From NCBI RefSeq assembly GCF_011683915.1, contig NZ_JAAQPH010000024.1, forward strand, positions 1-64,000: a stretch of DNA of 64,000 nucleotides, read 5' to 3'. Position numbers and translations under genes: made by a program. The DNA comes from Pelagibius litoralis (GTDB taxonomy: Bacteria; Pseudomonadota; Alphaproteobacteria; Kiloniellales; Kiloniellaceae). Every line of letters starts with the position of its first letter. Positions within the stretch are counted from its first letter, which is position 1. The notes under the pieces are model-generated. The model was not told the origin of the DNA. It ran no database searches and worked only from the letters and a program-made list of their open reading frames with translations. Shown in pieces: positions 8,842-18,029 of the stretch.

Positions 8842-9209
8842 GCTGCGTCTCCTTGATCTCGGGCGGTTCACAAGCACGGCTCGGCCCGCCTGGGTGGCTG
8901 CTTTTCTTCAGGTCAGCAAGGAAGGTGTCGACCGGGGCCGCCTGGTTGCGGCTGCAGGTAACCGACCGGCTGATGACTTTGACGAGAAGATGAAAAAGCC
9001 TATCGGCCGGGCCGTCGAAATGCGATGACTTTAGTCAAGTCGGTCCATCTAAGTCTGATTTCCGGAGACCCCCGCCCTCGCAAGACAGTCTCGGATCAGA
9101 TGCGGCAATAGAAAAACTAGTGCCGAATTCAATGATTTCTCGTTTGAGGATACAAGGCCGTGCCGTTAGAGCCTAAAGCCCGAATGCAGGCCGAAAAACC
9201 GAGGTAGAT
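8842..9209. other. Divergent intergenic region upstream of ampC, no gene seen
   Basis: These 368 bases separate the cytochrome gene (minus) and ampC (plus). I see no convincing coding frame. Possible signals are a weak TTGACG (8979-8984), 16-base spacer, TATCGG (9001-9006) promoter-like pair and a small palindrome TGACT-TT-AGTCA (9026-9037). An AmpR-controlled promoter would be expected here if the downstream regulator acts on ampC, but no site could be assigned with confidence. Confidence 0.4.
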
Positions 9210-10364
9210 ATGATGAAATTCAGACTGGCGGCGCTCTTGCTGCTTTTGTTTCCCACCACGCTTGCGGCTCAGACCCTATCCGAATCGCAGGTCGCGGATA
9301 TGGCCAAGCGCAGCTTCTCGTCCGCGGTGGCGGAATACGACATTCCAGGCCTGATTGTCGGCGTGACCATGGGGCGGCGGCACTACTTCTACGCCACGGG
9401 TCTTGCATCGCGCGAAGACAATATCGCCGTCTCTCCCGATACGATCTTCGAACTTGGGTCCATCGGCAAAATCTTCAACGCCAGCCTCGCCGCCTTGGCC
9501 GAACAGCGGGGAGACCTGGACCTCAACGAAGCGGTATCCGACCGCCTCGCGGCACTGCGGGGCTCTGCTTTCGATAACATTCGCCTGATGGATCTGGCCA
9601 CGCATTCGACCGGCGGTCTGCCGCTTCAGGTGCCGGATTCGGTGCAGGCGTTTCCCGGCCTCATCGGCTGGCTGGCCAACTGGCAGCCGCCGCAGGAAGG
9701 CGCCCGCAGTTACTCGAATATCAGCGTCGGGCTTCTCGGCCATATCACCGCCGATGCCTTGTCCATGCGTTATGCCGATGCGGTCGAAGAAGAACTGTTT
9801 CCGGCGATGGGGCTGGAAAGCACATGGGTCGAGGTTCCGGCGGAGGCGATGGAGCGCTATGCCTTCGGCTATGACCGAAAGACCAACAAGCCGATCAGGA
9901 TCAATCCGGGTGTGCTGGCTGATGAAGCCTATGGCGTGAAATCGAGTGCGCGGGACATGCTTCGCCTGCTGGATCTTGAGCTTGGGCAGGCCGACGCCGC
10001 CCCGGCGCTGAAGGCGGCGCTTGAGCGGACACGGCAGGGACAGTCGAAGACGGCCTATTACGTGCAGGCCATGATCTGGGAACAATACCCCTGGCCGGTC
10101 GGCGTCGAGCAGATGGTCAAGGGCAATGGCTATGATTTCATCCTGAAGCCACAGCCGGTTGAGCCGATCGATCCGCCTCTGCCGCCCCAACAGAACGTCA
10201 TCCTGAACAAGACCGGTTCGACCTTCGGATTTGGGGGCTACGTTGCCTTGCTGCCGGGCAAAGGCCTCGGCGTTGTGGTTCTCGCCAATCGCAACTTTCC
10301 GAACGAGGCGCGAATTCGGGCCACCTATGACCTGATCCAAAGCCTTCAGGCGGTTGACGGATAG
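9210..10364 (+). CDS. ampC: Class C (AmpC-type) serine beta-lactamase family protein
   Basis: The 384 residues have a signal peptide (FRLAALLLLLFPTTLAAQ) and all three class C active-site motifs at near-standard spacing: S84-I-G-K87, Y168-S-N170 and K334-T-G336. The overall length is that of periplasmic class C enzymes, which hydrolyse cephalosporins through an acyl-serine. Some relatives are DD-peptidases or esterases, but the adjacent AmpR-type gene supports beta-lactamase. Start ATG 9210 or 9213 follows GAGG at 9201-9204. It is 165 bases upstream of ampR on the same strand. Confidence 0.87.
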   Translation: MMKFRLAALLLLLFPTTLAAQTLSESQVADMAKRSFSSAVAEYDIPGLIVGVTMGRRHYFYATGLASREDNIAVSPDTIFELGSIGKIFNASLAALAEQRGDLDLNEAVSDRLAALRGSAFDNIRLMDLATHSTGGLPLQVPDSVQAFPGLIGWLANWQPPQEGARSYSNISVGLLGHITADALSMRYADAVEEELFPAMGLESTWVEVPAEAMERYAFGYDRKTNKPIRINPGVLADEAYGVKSSARDMLRLLDLELGQADAAPALKAALERTRQGQSKTAYYVQAMIWEQYPWPVGVEQMVKGNGYDFILKPQPVEPIDPPLPPQQNVILNKTGSTFGFGGYVALLPGKGLGVVVLANRNFPNEARIRATYDLIQSLQAVDG

Positions 10365-10376
10365 CCTGTAGCCGCT

Positions 10377-10417
10377 CCCGGTCGGATGGAATCGCTTTTG
10401 CGATCCATTCGACCGGG
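10377..10417. repeat. Stem-loop between ampC and ampR
   Basis: A near-perfect hairpin (10377-10395 with 10400-10417, loop TTTT, one bulged A and one G-T pair) lies 13 bases after the ampC stop. It is followed by GGGTGAATCTGCTCT, which resembles the AGAGCAGATCC arm of the element at 42846, so it is probably a dispersed palindrome related to that one. It may end or stabilise the ampC transcript. Confidence 0.6.
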
Positions 10418-10529
10418 TGAATCTGCTCTGACTCTCTGGTATAGAGCGGATCTTGTTTGGCACTCGCCACGGCCGCCTTGACGACTGGCTCCTCCGCTGC
10501 GGCTGGCCGGAAAAGGATTGCTGTAGCCA

Positions 10530-11474
10530 ATGGACCGTCCCAATCTGCCGCTGAACGCCCTGCGCGCTTTTGAGGTTTCCGCAAGGCAAGGCAGCTTCAC
10601 GCAGGCCGCTATCGAGCTGCGTGTCAGCCAGGCTGCGGTCAGCCACCAGGTCAACGGGCTTGAAGAACTGTTGGGGGTCAAGCTCTTCACCCGGACGCCC
10701 AAAGGGTTGCTGTTGACGGATGAAGCCGTGGCGCTTTTTCCTGTCGTAACGGAAAGCCTGGAGCGGATAGGCGACGTACTGGACAGGTTCCTTGACGGCC
10801 GCTACCGGGAGACACTTCACCTGGGCGTTGTGACGACCTTTGCGGTGGGGTGGCTTTTGCCACGGCTGGACCGGTTTAATTCAGCCCACCCCGGCATCGA
10901 CCTGCGCATTTCGACCAACAACAACCGGGTCGATATCCCCAGGGAAGGGCTTCAGATGGCAATCCGTTTCGGTGCGGGCCATTGGAGCGGCATCGAGGCC
11001 GTGCCTCTGATGGAAGCACCGCTGACACCGCTTTGTGCCCCCGGTCTTGCCGCAAGGATCGGCAATCCGGCAGCCTTGGCGGAGCATGTCCTGCTTCGTT
11101 CCTACCGTGCCGACGAGTGGCCAGGCTGGTTCCATGCCGTCGGCCTGCGGTGTCCGGACCTCCGTGGGCCGGTTTTCGACAGTTCGGTCGCGATGGCGGA
11201 CCTGGCCGAGGCCGGCATGGGGGTCGCCATTCTTCCCTCGGCCATGTTCGCGGACCGGGTGGCATCGGGGCGCCTTGTGCGTCTCTTCGAAGCTGAGATC
11301 GTTACCGGGCGTTACTGGCTGACCCGCGTGGCGCAGAAGCCGCCCAGCCCGGCGATGCGCCAGTTCGAAGAATGGACTCTGAAGGTCCTCAAAGCGGATG
11401 CGCGCGCCGGCCAAACAGGCAGCCCGTCCTTTCCGGCGTCCTGCCAAGACCCGATGGCCGGTTTCGGCACCTAA
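10530..11474 (+). CDS. ampR: LysR-type regulator of the AmpR group
   Basis: The 314 residues align by eye with enterobacterial AmpR from end to end: PLNALRAFE at the N-terminal helix-turn-helix, GVVTTFAVGWL, ISTNNNRVD, IRFGAGHW, LLRSYRADEW and FDSSV. Residues linked to effector response in AmpR are kept at the same numbering, including Thr103 and Asp135. AmpR senses muropeptides in the cytoplasm and switches ampC from repression to induction. Start ATG 10530 gives MDRPNLPLNALRAFE. The C-terminal 25 or so residues are longer than in enterobacteria. It lies on the same strand as and downstream of ampC, not divergent as usual. Confidence 0.85.
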   Translation: MDRPNLPLNALRAFEVSARQGSFTQAAIELRVSQAAVSHQVNGLEELLGVKLFTRTPKGLLLTDEAVALFPVVTESLERIGDVLDRFLDGRYRETLHLGVVTTFAVGWLLPRLDRFNSAHPGIDLRISTNNNRVDIPREGLQMAIRFGAGHWSGIEAVPLMEAPLTPLCAPGLAARIGNPAALAEHVLLRSYRADEWPGWFHAVGLRCPDLRGPVFDSSVAMADLAEAGMGVAILPSAMFADRVASGRLVRLFEAEIVTGRYWLTRVAQKPPSPAMRQFEEWTLKVLKADARAGQTGSPSFPASCQDPMAGFGT

Positions 11475-11545
11475 TTCCTTTAAGCCGCCGCGCCGCGCCG
11501 CTGTCCAGTGAAACGGTTGCGGTCCGGTAGAGCCCGGAAACAAAA

Positions 11546-11700
11546 GCCCCCTCGTCCTCCCGCTTGGGCGGGATGCCGATCCCCCCTCACCCCGGCCCTC
11601 TCCCACGAGGGGAGAGGGGGAAAGGAAAAGGGTCGCTATCGTTCCCTCTCCCCCTTGTGGGAGAGGGAGGGGCCCGCGAAGCGGGAGGGGGTGAGGGGGC
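11546..11700. repeat. Family A palindromic repeat, copy 3
   Basis: The longest copy. It begins GCCCCCTCGTCCTCCCGCTT, has CCCCCTCACCCCGGCCCTCT and CACGAGGGGAGAGGGGG, then CCCTCTCCCCCTTGTGGGAG and closes with GAAGCGGGAGGGGGTGAGGG. It fills most of the 303-base gap between the ampR stop and atpF, whose genes converge. The rest of the gap holds the atp terminator at 11714-11751. Confidence 0.87.
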
Positions 11701-11713
11701 GTCTCTATAAAGA

Positions 11714-11751
11714 AAAACGCCCGGCGCTCACTGAAGAGGGCCGGGCGTTTT
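11714..11751 (-). terminator. Intrinsic terminator of the F0 ATP synthase operon
   Basis: A perfect 12-bp stem (AAAACGCCCGGC at 11714-11725 with 11740-11751, 14-base loop) ends in TTTT on both strands. On the minus strand it comes 26 bases after the atpF stop, as expected for the end of the atp operon; it could also stop reading from ampR. Confidence 0.85.
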
Positions 11752-11777
11752 GTCGTCTCGGGGACTGTCGGTCCAAC

Positions 11778-12260
11778 TCAGTGCAGCTTGGTGCCCAGAT
11801 CCCGGATCGCCTGGTCGACCATCGCCTGGTCGCGGCCGGGGTCGACGTTTTCGGACAACAGCTTGGCGGTTGCCGCCATGGCCATGTCGACGGCCTGGGC
11901 GCGCACGTCCTGGATCGCCTGGGTCTCGGCCTGGGCGATCTTTTCCAGGGCGGCTCTTTCGCGCCGCGCCAGCACCGCTTTCAGATCCTCGCTCGCCTGA
12001 TTGCGCAGCAGTTCGGCCTCGTGCTTGGCGCTGGCCAGCATTTCCTCGGCCTCCTTGGCGGCGTCGCGCTGCTTGCGCTTGTATTCCGCCAGGGCCTTCT
12101 GCGCTTCCTCGCGAAGGCGCTGGGCCTCGTCGAGCTCGGCCTTGATGCGTTCGGCACGCGCGTCCAGCCCGTCGAGCATCGGCTTGCGGGCCTTCCAGTA
12201 CATCAGCCCCAGGAAGACGACGAAGGCGACGGCGACCCAGAATGTCGGATCGTTCAGCAT
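11778..12260 (-). CDS. atpF: F0F1 ATP synthase subunit b
   Basis: The 160-residue peripheral-stalk subunit has one N-terminal membrane helix (FWVAVAFVVFLGLMYWKA) and a long charged coiled coil rich in Ala, Glu, Lys and Arg. It links F0 to F1 and holds the catalytic head still. Its ATG overlaps the stop of atpF' by one base (TGATG), so the two are translationally coupled. Last gene of the operon, before a strong terminator. Confidence 0.93.
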   Translation of the reverse strand: MLNDPTFWVAVAFVVFLGLMYWKARKPMLDGLDARAERIKAELDEAQRLREEAQKALAEYKRKQRDAAKEAEEMLASAKHEAELLRNQASEDLKAVLARRERAALEKIAQAETQAIQDVRAQAVDMAMAATAKLLSENVDPGRDQAMVDQAIRDLGTKLH

Positions 12261-12751
12261 CAGCGCTTGCTCCCCATCACATCGCCAACCACCCGGGCGA
12301 CTTCCTCGCCGCCGGCCTTCACGCCGATCAGCTTTTCAGTCGCCGCGACCACGACCTCGGAGACGGTGCCCTCAAGGCTGGCCAGCGCGGCGGTCTTGGC
12401 GGCCGCGATGCGGGCCTCGGCCTCATCGGTCTGGGCGCTCAGCTTGTCCGCCAGCACCTGGGTCTCCCGCGCCGCCTCCTGCTTCAAGGCGTCGTGGGTG
12501 GCCTGCAGTTCCTGGTGGGCGGAGGCCTGGGCGTCGGCACGCATTTTTTCGTACTCCGCCAGGATGATCTCCGCCTCTTCCTTCAGGGCCGTGGCCTTCT
12601 TCAGGTCGTCGTCCAGCTTGCGCTGCCGGGCTTCCAGAACGTCGGCGATGCGCGGCAGCGCCACCCGCCAGACGACCAGGTAGAGGGCGATGAAGGTAAG
12701 CGCCAGCCAGAACAGCTGTGTCGGCCAGACGGCAGGATCAAGTTGGGGCAT
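12260..12751 (-). CDS. atpF': F0F1 ATP synthase subunit b' (second b-type stalk subunit)
   Basis: 163 residues with a single membrane segment (LFWLALTFIALYLVVWRVALP) after a PQLDPAVWPTQ leader, then a coiled coil. It is a diverged copy of subunit b; photosynthetic and alphaproteobacterial enzymes use a b/b' heterodimer. It is also annotated as atpG or atpX. It overlaps atpF by one base and follows atpE after 111 bases. Confidence 0.92.
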   Translation of the reverse strand: MPQLDPAVWPTQLFWLALTFIALYLVVWRVALPRIADVLEARQRKLDDDLKKATALKEEAEIILAEYEKMRADAQASAHQELQATHDALKQEAARETQVLADKLSAQTDEAEARIAAAKTAALASLEGTVSEVVVAATEKLIGVKAGGEEVARVVGDVMGSKR

Positions 12752-12862
12752 GGCCCGCGTCCTCTCACTCGGTCAGGGTTGTCTCCGCCGGGAATGTAGT
12801 GTTCCGGCGGGCGAAGAAAACCCGCCGGAGCGCTTTTCCCGGCATCAACCGGCCAACGGCAC

Positions 12863-13087
12863 TTAGCCGAAGAGAATGAGCAGCGCGATGACCAGCGCGA
12901 AGAGCGCGATGGCTTCGACCAGCGCGAAGCCCAGCATGGTCATCGTGAAGACTTCGCCGCGTGCCGCCGGGTTACGACCCACGGCAACGATGAAGGAGGA
13001 GAAAATGTTGCCGATACCGATACCCGAGCCGATGACGCCGATAACGGCGAGGCCCGCGCCGATCACTTTCGCGGCTTCAAGTTCCAT
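12863..13087 (-). CDS. atpE: F0F1 ATP synthase subunit c
   Basis: The 74-residue rotor-ring hairpin has two membrane helices. Helix 1 has the glycine-rich GVIGSGIGIGNIF packing motif, the polar loop contains RNPAARGE, and helix 2 carries the ion-binding Glu58 in GFALVEAIALFALVIALL. Nothing suggests sodium specificity. It lies between atpB and atpF', with 79 bases to atpB. Confidence 0.96.
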   Translation of the reverse strand: MELEAAKVIGAGLAVIGVIGSGIGIGNIFSSFIVAVGRNPAARGEVFTMTMLGFALVEAIALFALVIALLILFG

Positions 13088-13166
13088 TGTTAAAGCTCCC
13101 TTTGAGGTAAACCTGAGAAAAGTTGGTTGTGGAATGGATGCTGGCGGCCTGCGTTTTCCCCCGGGG

Positions 13167-13910
13167 TCAGTGCAGGTGCAGCGCGTCGTTGATGTAGAGG
13201 CAGGTCAGAATGGCGAAGACATAGGCCTGCAGAAAGGCGATCAGGATCTCCAGGCCGGTCAGCGCCACGACCAGGGCGAAGGGCAGGATGCCGAAAACGC
13301 CCAGCAGGCCGATGAAGCCGGCGATCACCTTCAACAGGGTATGGCCGGCCAGCATGTTGGCGAAGAGCCGGACCGACAGGCTGATCGGGCGCGAGAGGTA
13401 GGAAATCACCTCGATCGGGATCAGCAGCGGCCACATGGCAATCGGCGCCCCCGGCGGCACGAAGAACGAGAAAAAGTGCATGCCGTGCTTGGCGATGGCC
13501 AGGACCGTGACGCCGGTGAAGACGATCATCGCCAGGGCGAAGGTCACGATGATGTGGCTGGTGAAGGTGAAGCTGTAGGGCAGCATGCCCAGCAGGTTGC
13601 CGAAGAGGACGAACATGAAGAGCGTGAAGACGATCGGAAAGTAACGCCGCCCCTCCGCGCCCACGGTGTCCGATATCAACCCGGCGATAAACTCATAGGA
13701 CATCTCGGCCAGGCTCTGCATCCGCCCGGGAACCAGGGCGCCGCGGCGCATGCCGAGAATCAGGAAGGCGGAGATCAGCACCAGGGTCGTCACCATCATC
13801 AGGGACGAGTTGGTGAAATCCAGCATGCCGATGTCGCCATGGTCGCGCGCCGGGAACAGGCCCTTGATCTCGAACTGTTCCAGGGGGCTATGTGCGCCGC
13901 CTTCAGCCAT
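13167..13910 (-). CDS. atpB: F0F1 ATP synthase subunit a
   Basis: The 247-residue membrane protein forms the half-channels for protons against the c ring. The essential arginine is Arg181 in SLSVRLFANMLAGH, and PIEVISYLSRPISL just before it is diagnostic. Several hydrophobic helices cover the rest. It begins MAEGGAHSPLEQFEIK, ten bases after the atpI stop, and is followed by atpE. Confidence 0.96.
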   Translation of the reverse strand: MAEGGAHSPLEQFEIKGLFPARDHGDIGMLDFTNSSLMMVTTLVLISAFLILGMRRGALVPGRMQSLAEMSYEFIAGLISDTVGAEGRRYFPIVFTLFMFVLFGNLLGMLPYSFTFTSHIIVTFALAMIVFTGVTVLAIAKHGMHFFSFFVPPGAPIAMWPLLIPIEVISYLSRPISLSVRLFANMLAGHTLLKVIAGFIGLLGVFGILPFALVVALTGLEILIAFLQAYVFAILTCLYINDALHLH

Positions 13911-13920
13911 ATTCTAACCC

Positions 13921-14295
13921 TTATCCGTCCTTATCCTGCCGGTCGGCAGGATCTTGCCCCTCGTCGGACCCGGCCGCTTCGCCTTTGTCGCGATATCCGA
14001 CCTGTCCACCCAAACCGCCGACAACCCTGAAAACGTTCATGAACCCCGCGGCAGCACCGAGGACGAAAAACAGCAGCAGGAACCATGGTTTGGTTCCCAG
14101 CCACCGATCGAGGAAGTATCCGATCGCCACGCCGACAATAAGCGCCGCGACAATCTCCACCCCGATCCGCATCGCAAAGGCCAGTCCTTTTCCCCGGTCG
14201 CCCGAGTCGGCTTTTGCGTTGCGCCGCTTGGCTTGCGCCGCGCGGAGTCTCTCGTCCAGCTGTTCAAGGGATGGCGGGGGTGGGTCGTCTTGCAT
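13921..14295 (-). CDS. atpI: ATP synthase accessory protein AtpI
   Basis: The 124-residue small membrane protein has a charged N terminus (EQLDERLRAAQAKR), two hydrophobic helices (VEIVAALIVGVAIGYFLD and LLLFFVLGAAAGFMNVF) and a polar tail. AtpI helps to assemble the c ring or supply magnesium. I prefer ATG 14295 to the in-frame GTG at 14301, because CGGAGG runs up to and overlaps the GTG. It opens the F0 operon, 74 bases after the promoter-like -10. Confidence 0.85.
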   Translation of the reverse strand: MQDDPPPPSLEQLDERLRAAQAKRRNAKADSGDRGKGLAFAMRIGVEIVAALIVGVAIGYFLDRWLGTKPWFLLLFFVLGAAAGFMNVFRVVGGLGGQVGYRDKGEAAGSDEGQDPADRQDKDG

Positions 14296-14369
14296 GCGCA
14301 CCTCCGTCCCACTCGCCGGGTGACCGTTCTCTCCAAGGATTGATGGTGGTCCGAGCTGAATTCGCGCGC

Positions 14370-14398
14370 ACAGTATGAAGACTCCTCCCCCCTGTCAA
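14370..14398 (-). promoter_or_regulatory. Sigma70-like promoter of the atp F0 operon
   Basis: On the minus strand a perfect -35 TTGACA (14393-14398) is followed after 17 bases by -10 TACTGT (14370-14375). It is well placed upstream of atpI and is the best consensus promoter I found in the window. Confidence 0.75.
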
Positions 14399-14430
14399 GG
14401 CGAAGAAAACCCGCCGTTCCCCTGGCCTAG

Positions 14431-14466
14431 AGCGTTTTCGACCTGCGTCGAATCGGTTCCGGCGGG
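14431..14466. repeat. Family B element, truncated copy
   Basis: It reads TAGAGCGTTTTCGACCTGCG then TCGAATCGGTTCCGG, nearly identical to the head of the full elements at 6181 and 37014, but lacks the long GC-rich inverted repeat. It lies between the atp promoter and the 3' end of smc. Confidence 0.75.
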
Positions 14467-14498
14467 CGGCCCCGCGACGGCGGCACTTTAGGGTCGGA

Positions 14499-17400
14499 TC
14501 AGGCGCTCTCGCGCAGGCCTTCCGCCGCCTGCAGATCGACCGAAACCAGCTGGCTGATACCGCGTTCGGCCATGGTCACACCGAACAGGCGGTCGACGCG
14601 CGCCATGGTCATGCGGTGATGGGTGATCAGCAGGAACCGTGTCGCGGTGGACTCGGTCAGCTCGTGCACCAGGCTGCAGAATCGGTCGACGTTGGCGTCG
14701 TCCAGCGGGGCGTCGACCTCGTCCAGCACGCAGATCGGCGCCGGATTCGTCAAAAACACGCCGAAAAGCAGGGCCAGGGCGGTCAGGGCCTGCTCGCCGC
14801 CGGACAGCAGCGACATGACCTGCAGGCGCTTGCCCGGCGGGCTGGCCATGATTTCCAGGCCGGCGGCCAGCGGATCTTCCGATTCGGTCAGCTTCAAGTG
14901 GGCCCGTCCGCCGCCGAACAGCCGCACGAAAAGCTCCGAGAAGTGGCTGTTCACCGCCTCGAAGGCGGCCAGCAGACGCTCACGGCCCTCACGGTTCAGG
15001 CTGGCGATACCCTGGCGCAGGCGGCTGATGGCGGCGATCAGGTCGCTGCGCTCCGACTGCATGCCGACGATCTGTTCGTCCAACTCGCGCGCCTCGGCCT
15101 CGGCCCGCAGGTTCACCGCGCCCAGGTTCTCGCGCTCGCGAATCAGGCGCGCCAGCTTGGTTTCCACCTCTTCGCGCGGCGGCAGGCTCTGTTCCGGGTC
15201 GATCTCGACAACCGCCAGGGCCTGGTCCAGCTCGCAGGAGAGTTTCTCGCGGACTTTCTCGATCACCGTATCCAGGCTTTGGCGGCCCTGCGAGACCGCG
15301 CCTTCGCAGCGGATGCGGTTTTCCCGCGCATTGGTGAGGCGGGCTTCTTCCGCCTTCAGGGTCTTGTCGGCCTCGCCCAGGCGGTTCTCACCGCTGGCCA
15401 GGGCGTCGGCGGCGCTGCGGCGGCGGTTCTCGGCCTCTTCGATCAAGGCGGCCAGGGCCTCGCGGCGCTCCCCCAGGGCCAGGGGAACGGCGGCCAGGGT
15501 TTCGATTTCCGTCTGGGTGGCGCCGCGGCGTTCCTCCAGGTCGGTCAGGTGCGCCTTGGCCTCCTCGGCCCGGCGCAGCCAGGATTGGTATTCCGTCGCG
15601 ATATCGCCCAGCCGGCGGCCCCGGGCTTCGGCTTCGCGCCGCAGTTGGTCGAGCCGCCCCTGGCGCTCCACCAGATTGTCGCGCGCTTCGCTCAGCGCCT
15701 CGCGCAGTTCGTCGGCGCGCTGGTGTTCCAGATTGAGATCGGGCAGGGCGGCCTGTTCGCCGCGGCCCTGCTCCAGGGTCGCCTCGCTCTCACGCTCGTC
15801 GCCCTGCAGGCGCTCCAGGCTTTCGTCCAGGGCGGCCAGGCGCGAGGCCACGGCATTGGCCTTTTGGGCCAGCGCCGTATGTTTCTGCCGCGCCGTATTC
15901 ACCGCATCGAAGGCGGCCGCTTCGGTTTCCCGCGCCGCCTTTTCCGCCTGAACGGCCTGTTCGACGGCGGTTTCGAGGTCGCCGTGATCGGCGGCGGCGC
16001 GGGCGGTTTCCCGCTCGACCCCTTCCAGGGCGCTGCGCAGCTCGGCCAGACGGTTGCGCTGGGCCATGCGTTGGGCAGCGGCGGTCGGGGCCTCGGCCCG
16101 GGCGGTAAAGCCGTCCCAGCGCCAGAGATCGCCCTCCTTGGTGACCAGACGCTGGCCCGGCCGCAGTTCGGCCTGCAGGCGGGCGCCGGTCGCGCTGTCC
16201 GCGACGACGCCGATCTGCGACAGGCGGCGGTCCAGGGCGGCGGGGCCGCGCACCACGGCGGAAAGCGGATCGGCCCCGGCCGGCAGGGCGGGAACGGCAG
16301 AGAGCGGCGACAGCGCTTCCCAGTGCACCGGGGCGGCTTCGTCCGCCGACACGGTCAGGTCGTCGCCCAGGGCGGCGCCCAGGGCGGCTTCGAAGCCCGG
16401 CGTGACGGAGACCGCGTCCACCACCGGCGGCCACATGTCGGATTCGGCCGGCTCCAACAAGGCGGTGAGGGCCGAGATCTCGGCCTCCAGCTTCGCCTGG
16501 GCGGCTTCCTTTTCGCGCAGCAGTCCGCGCGACTCGGCCTCACGCCCACGGGCGGCGGCGGTCGCTTCGGCGCTCGCGGCGGAATTCTGACGGTTCCGGG
16601 CCAGGGTCTGCTCGGCTTCTTCCAGACCCTCGCCGGCGGCGGTCAGTTCCGCCTCGGCGACGGTTTCGTTCTGCAGCGATTGGCGCTGGTTGCGCGCCTC
16701 TTGGCTTTGCGCGCGCAGGCGTTGCAGGCGCTGGGTCAATTCCTCGATGCGGCGCAGCAGGGCGGCGGCCCGGGCTTCGTCCTGGGCGATCTTGTTGGTG
16801 ACGCCGGAGAGCGTCTGTTCCAGTTCCTGGCTCTTGCCGGATGCCGCGGCGCGCTCAGCCTCTGCGGCGGCGAGGTCTTCGCTCTCGCCTTCCGCCGCCT
16901 GGGTCAGTTCCTTGCGCTCGCTGTCGAGGCGCTGTTGTGCCGCCTGGGCATCGCCGGCCAGTCCCTCGGCCCGGCTGCGGTCGCCGAGCAACTGCGCGAG
17001 ACGTTCCTCGGCGCGGCTTTTGGCTTCCACCGCCTGGGCTTCTTCGCGGTCCAGGGTGTCGCGGTCCACGGTCAGGCGGTGCAGCCCGGCGGCGGCTTCG
17101 GCCTCGGCATCGCGCAGGGTGGGCAGGGCGGCGGCGGCCTCGGCCTGCTCACTGGCCCGGCTCGCGGCGGTCTGGGTGACCTCGGCGACGGCTTTCTCAG
17201 CCTCGGCGTAGGCGGCTTCCGCCGTTGCCAGGGCCTCTTTCGCCTCCATCCCTTCGAGATGCAGGACGATGGCCTCCGAGCGGCGGATGTGTTCGTTGAC
17301 GTTGCGGTAACGGGTTGCCTGCCGGGCCTGCTTTTTGAGGCCCTGGAGCTGGGTTTCCAGGGTCGCGATCACGTCGTCCAGGCGCTCGAGGTTGGTTTCG

Positions 17401-17963
17401 GCGGCGCGCAGGCGCAGCTCGGCCTCGTGACGGCGGGAGTGCAGGCCGGTGATGCCGGCTGCCTCTTCCAGCAGGGAGCGGCGGTCGGCCGGCTTCGCGT
17501 TGATCAGGGCGCCGATCCGCCCCTGGCTGACCAGCGCGGTGGAATGGGCGCCGGTGGCGGCATCGGCGAACAGCAGCTGTACGTCGCGCGCGCGCACCTC
17601 TTTGCCGTTCACCCGGTAGGTGGAGCCGGAGCCACGGTCGATCCGCCGGGTGACCTCGATCTCCTCGAGGTCGTTGAACATGGCCGGCGCCTTGCGCTCG
17701 TCATTGTTAAGATAGAGCGTGACGTCGGCCACATTGCGCGACGGCCGGTCAGAACTGCCGGCAAAGATGACGTCATCCATCTCTCTGCCGCGCATGCTCT
17801 TGGCCGAGGTTTCGCCCATGGCCCAACGCAGCGCTTCGACCAGATTGGACTTGCCGCAGCCGTTGGGCCCGACGACACCCGTCATACCCGGTTCGATCAC
17901 CAGCTCAGTGGCATCGACAAAAGACTTGAATCCGCTCAAGCGAAGCTTGGTGAACTGCACCAC
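14499..17963 (-). CDS. smc: Chromosome segregation protein SMC
   Basis: The 1154-residue SMC ATPase forms an antiparallel coiled-coil rod that, with ScpA and ScpB, organises and segregates the chromosome. Walker A is GPNGCGKSN (32-40). Long coiled coils flank a hinge near residues 490-640. The C-terminal head has the signature LSGGEQALTALALL near 1053-1066 and Walker B PICVLDEVDAPLDDA. Start codon GTG 17963 or the next GTG. Its N-terminal end faces the DsbA-like gene 66 bases away on the same strand; that linkage is common in alphaproteobacteria. Confidence 0.96.
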   Translation of the reverse strand: MVQFTKLRLSGFKSFVDATELVIEPGMTGVVGPNGCGKSNLVEALRWAMGETSAKSMRGREMDDVIFAGSSDRPSRNVADVTLYLNNDERKAPAMFNDLEEIEVTRRIDRGSGSTYRVNGKEVRARDVQLLFADAATGAHSTALVSQGRIGALINAKPADRRSLLEEAAGITGLHSRRHEAELRLRAAETNLERLDDVIATLETQLQGLKKQARQATRYRNVNEHIRRSEAIVLHLEGMEAKEALATAEAAYAEAEKAVAEVTQTAASRASEQAEAAAALPTLRDAEAEAAAGLHRLTVDRDTLDREEAQAVEAKSRAEERLAQLLGDRSRAEGLAGDAQAAQQRLDSERKELTQAAEGESEDLAAAEAERAAASGKSQELEQTLSGVTNKIAQDEARAAALLRRIEELTQRLQRLRAQSQEARNQRQSLQNETVAEAELTAAGEGLEEAEQTLARNRQNSAASAEATAAARGREAESRGLLREKEAAQAKLEAEISALTALLEPAESDMWPPVVDAVSVTPGFEAALGAALGDDLTVSADEAAPVHWEALSPLSAVPALPAGADPLSAVVRGPAALDRRLSQIGVVADSATGARLQAELRPGQRLVTKEGDLWRWDGFTARAEAPTAAAQRMAQRNRLAELRSALEGVERETARAAADHGDLETAVEQAVQAEKAARETEAAAFDAVNTARQKHTALAQKANAVASRLAALDESLERLQGDERESEATLEQGRGEQAALPDLNLEHQRADELREALSEARDNLVERQGRLDQLRREAEARGRRLGDIATEYQSWLRRAEEAKAHLTDLEERRGATQTEIETLAAVPLALGERREALAALIEEAENRRRSAADALASGENRLGEADKTLKAEEARLTNARENRIRCEGAVSQGRQSLDTVIEKVREKLSCELDQALAVVEIDPEQSLPPREEVETKLARLIRERENLGAVNLRAEAEARELDEQIVGMQSERSDLIAAISRLRQGIASLNREGRERLLAAFEAVNSHFSELFVRLFGGGRAHLKLTESEDPLAAGLEIMASPPGKRLQVMSLLSGGEQALTALALLFGVFLTNPAPICVLDEVDAPLDDANVDRFCSLVHELTESTATRFLLITHHRMTMARVDRLFGVTMAERGISQLVSVDLQAAEGLRESA

Positions 17964-18029
17964 GCCCGGCTAATCCCCCTTTGCCGTAGAACCAGTGATC
18001 ATAAACCCCCCAGTATTGCCGGCCGGCGC

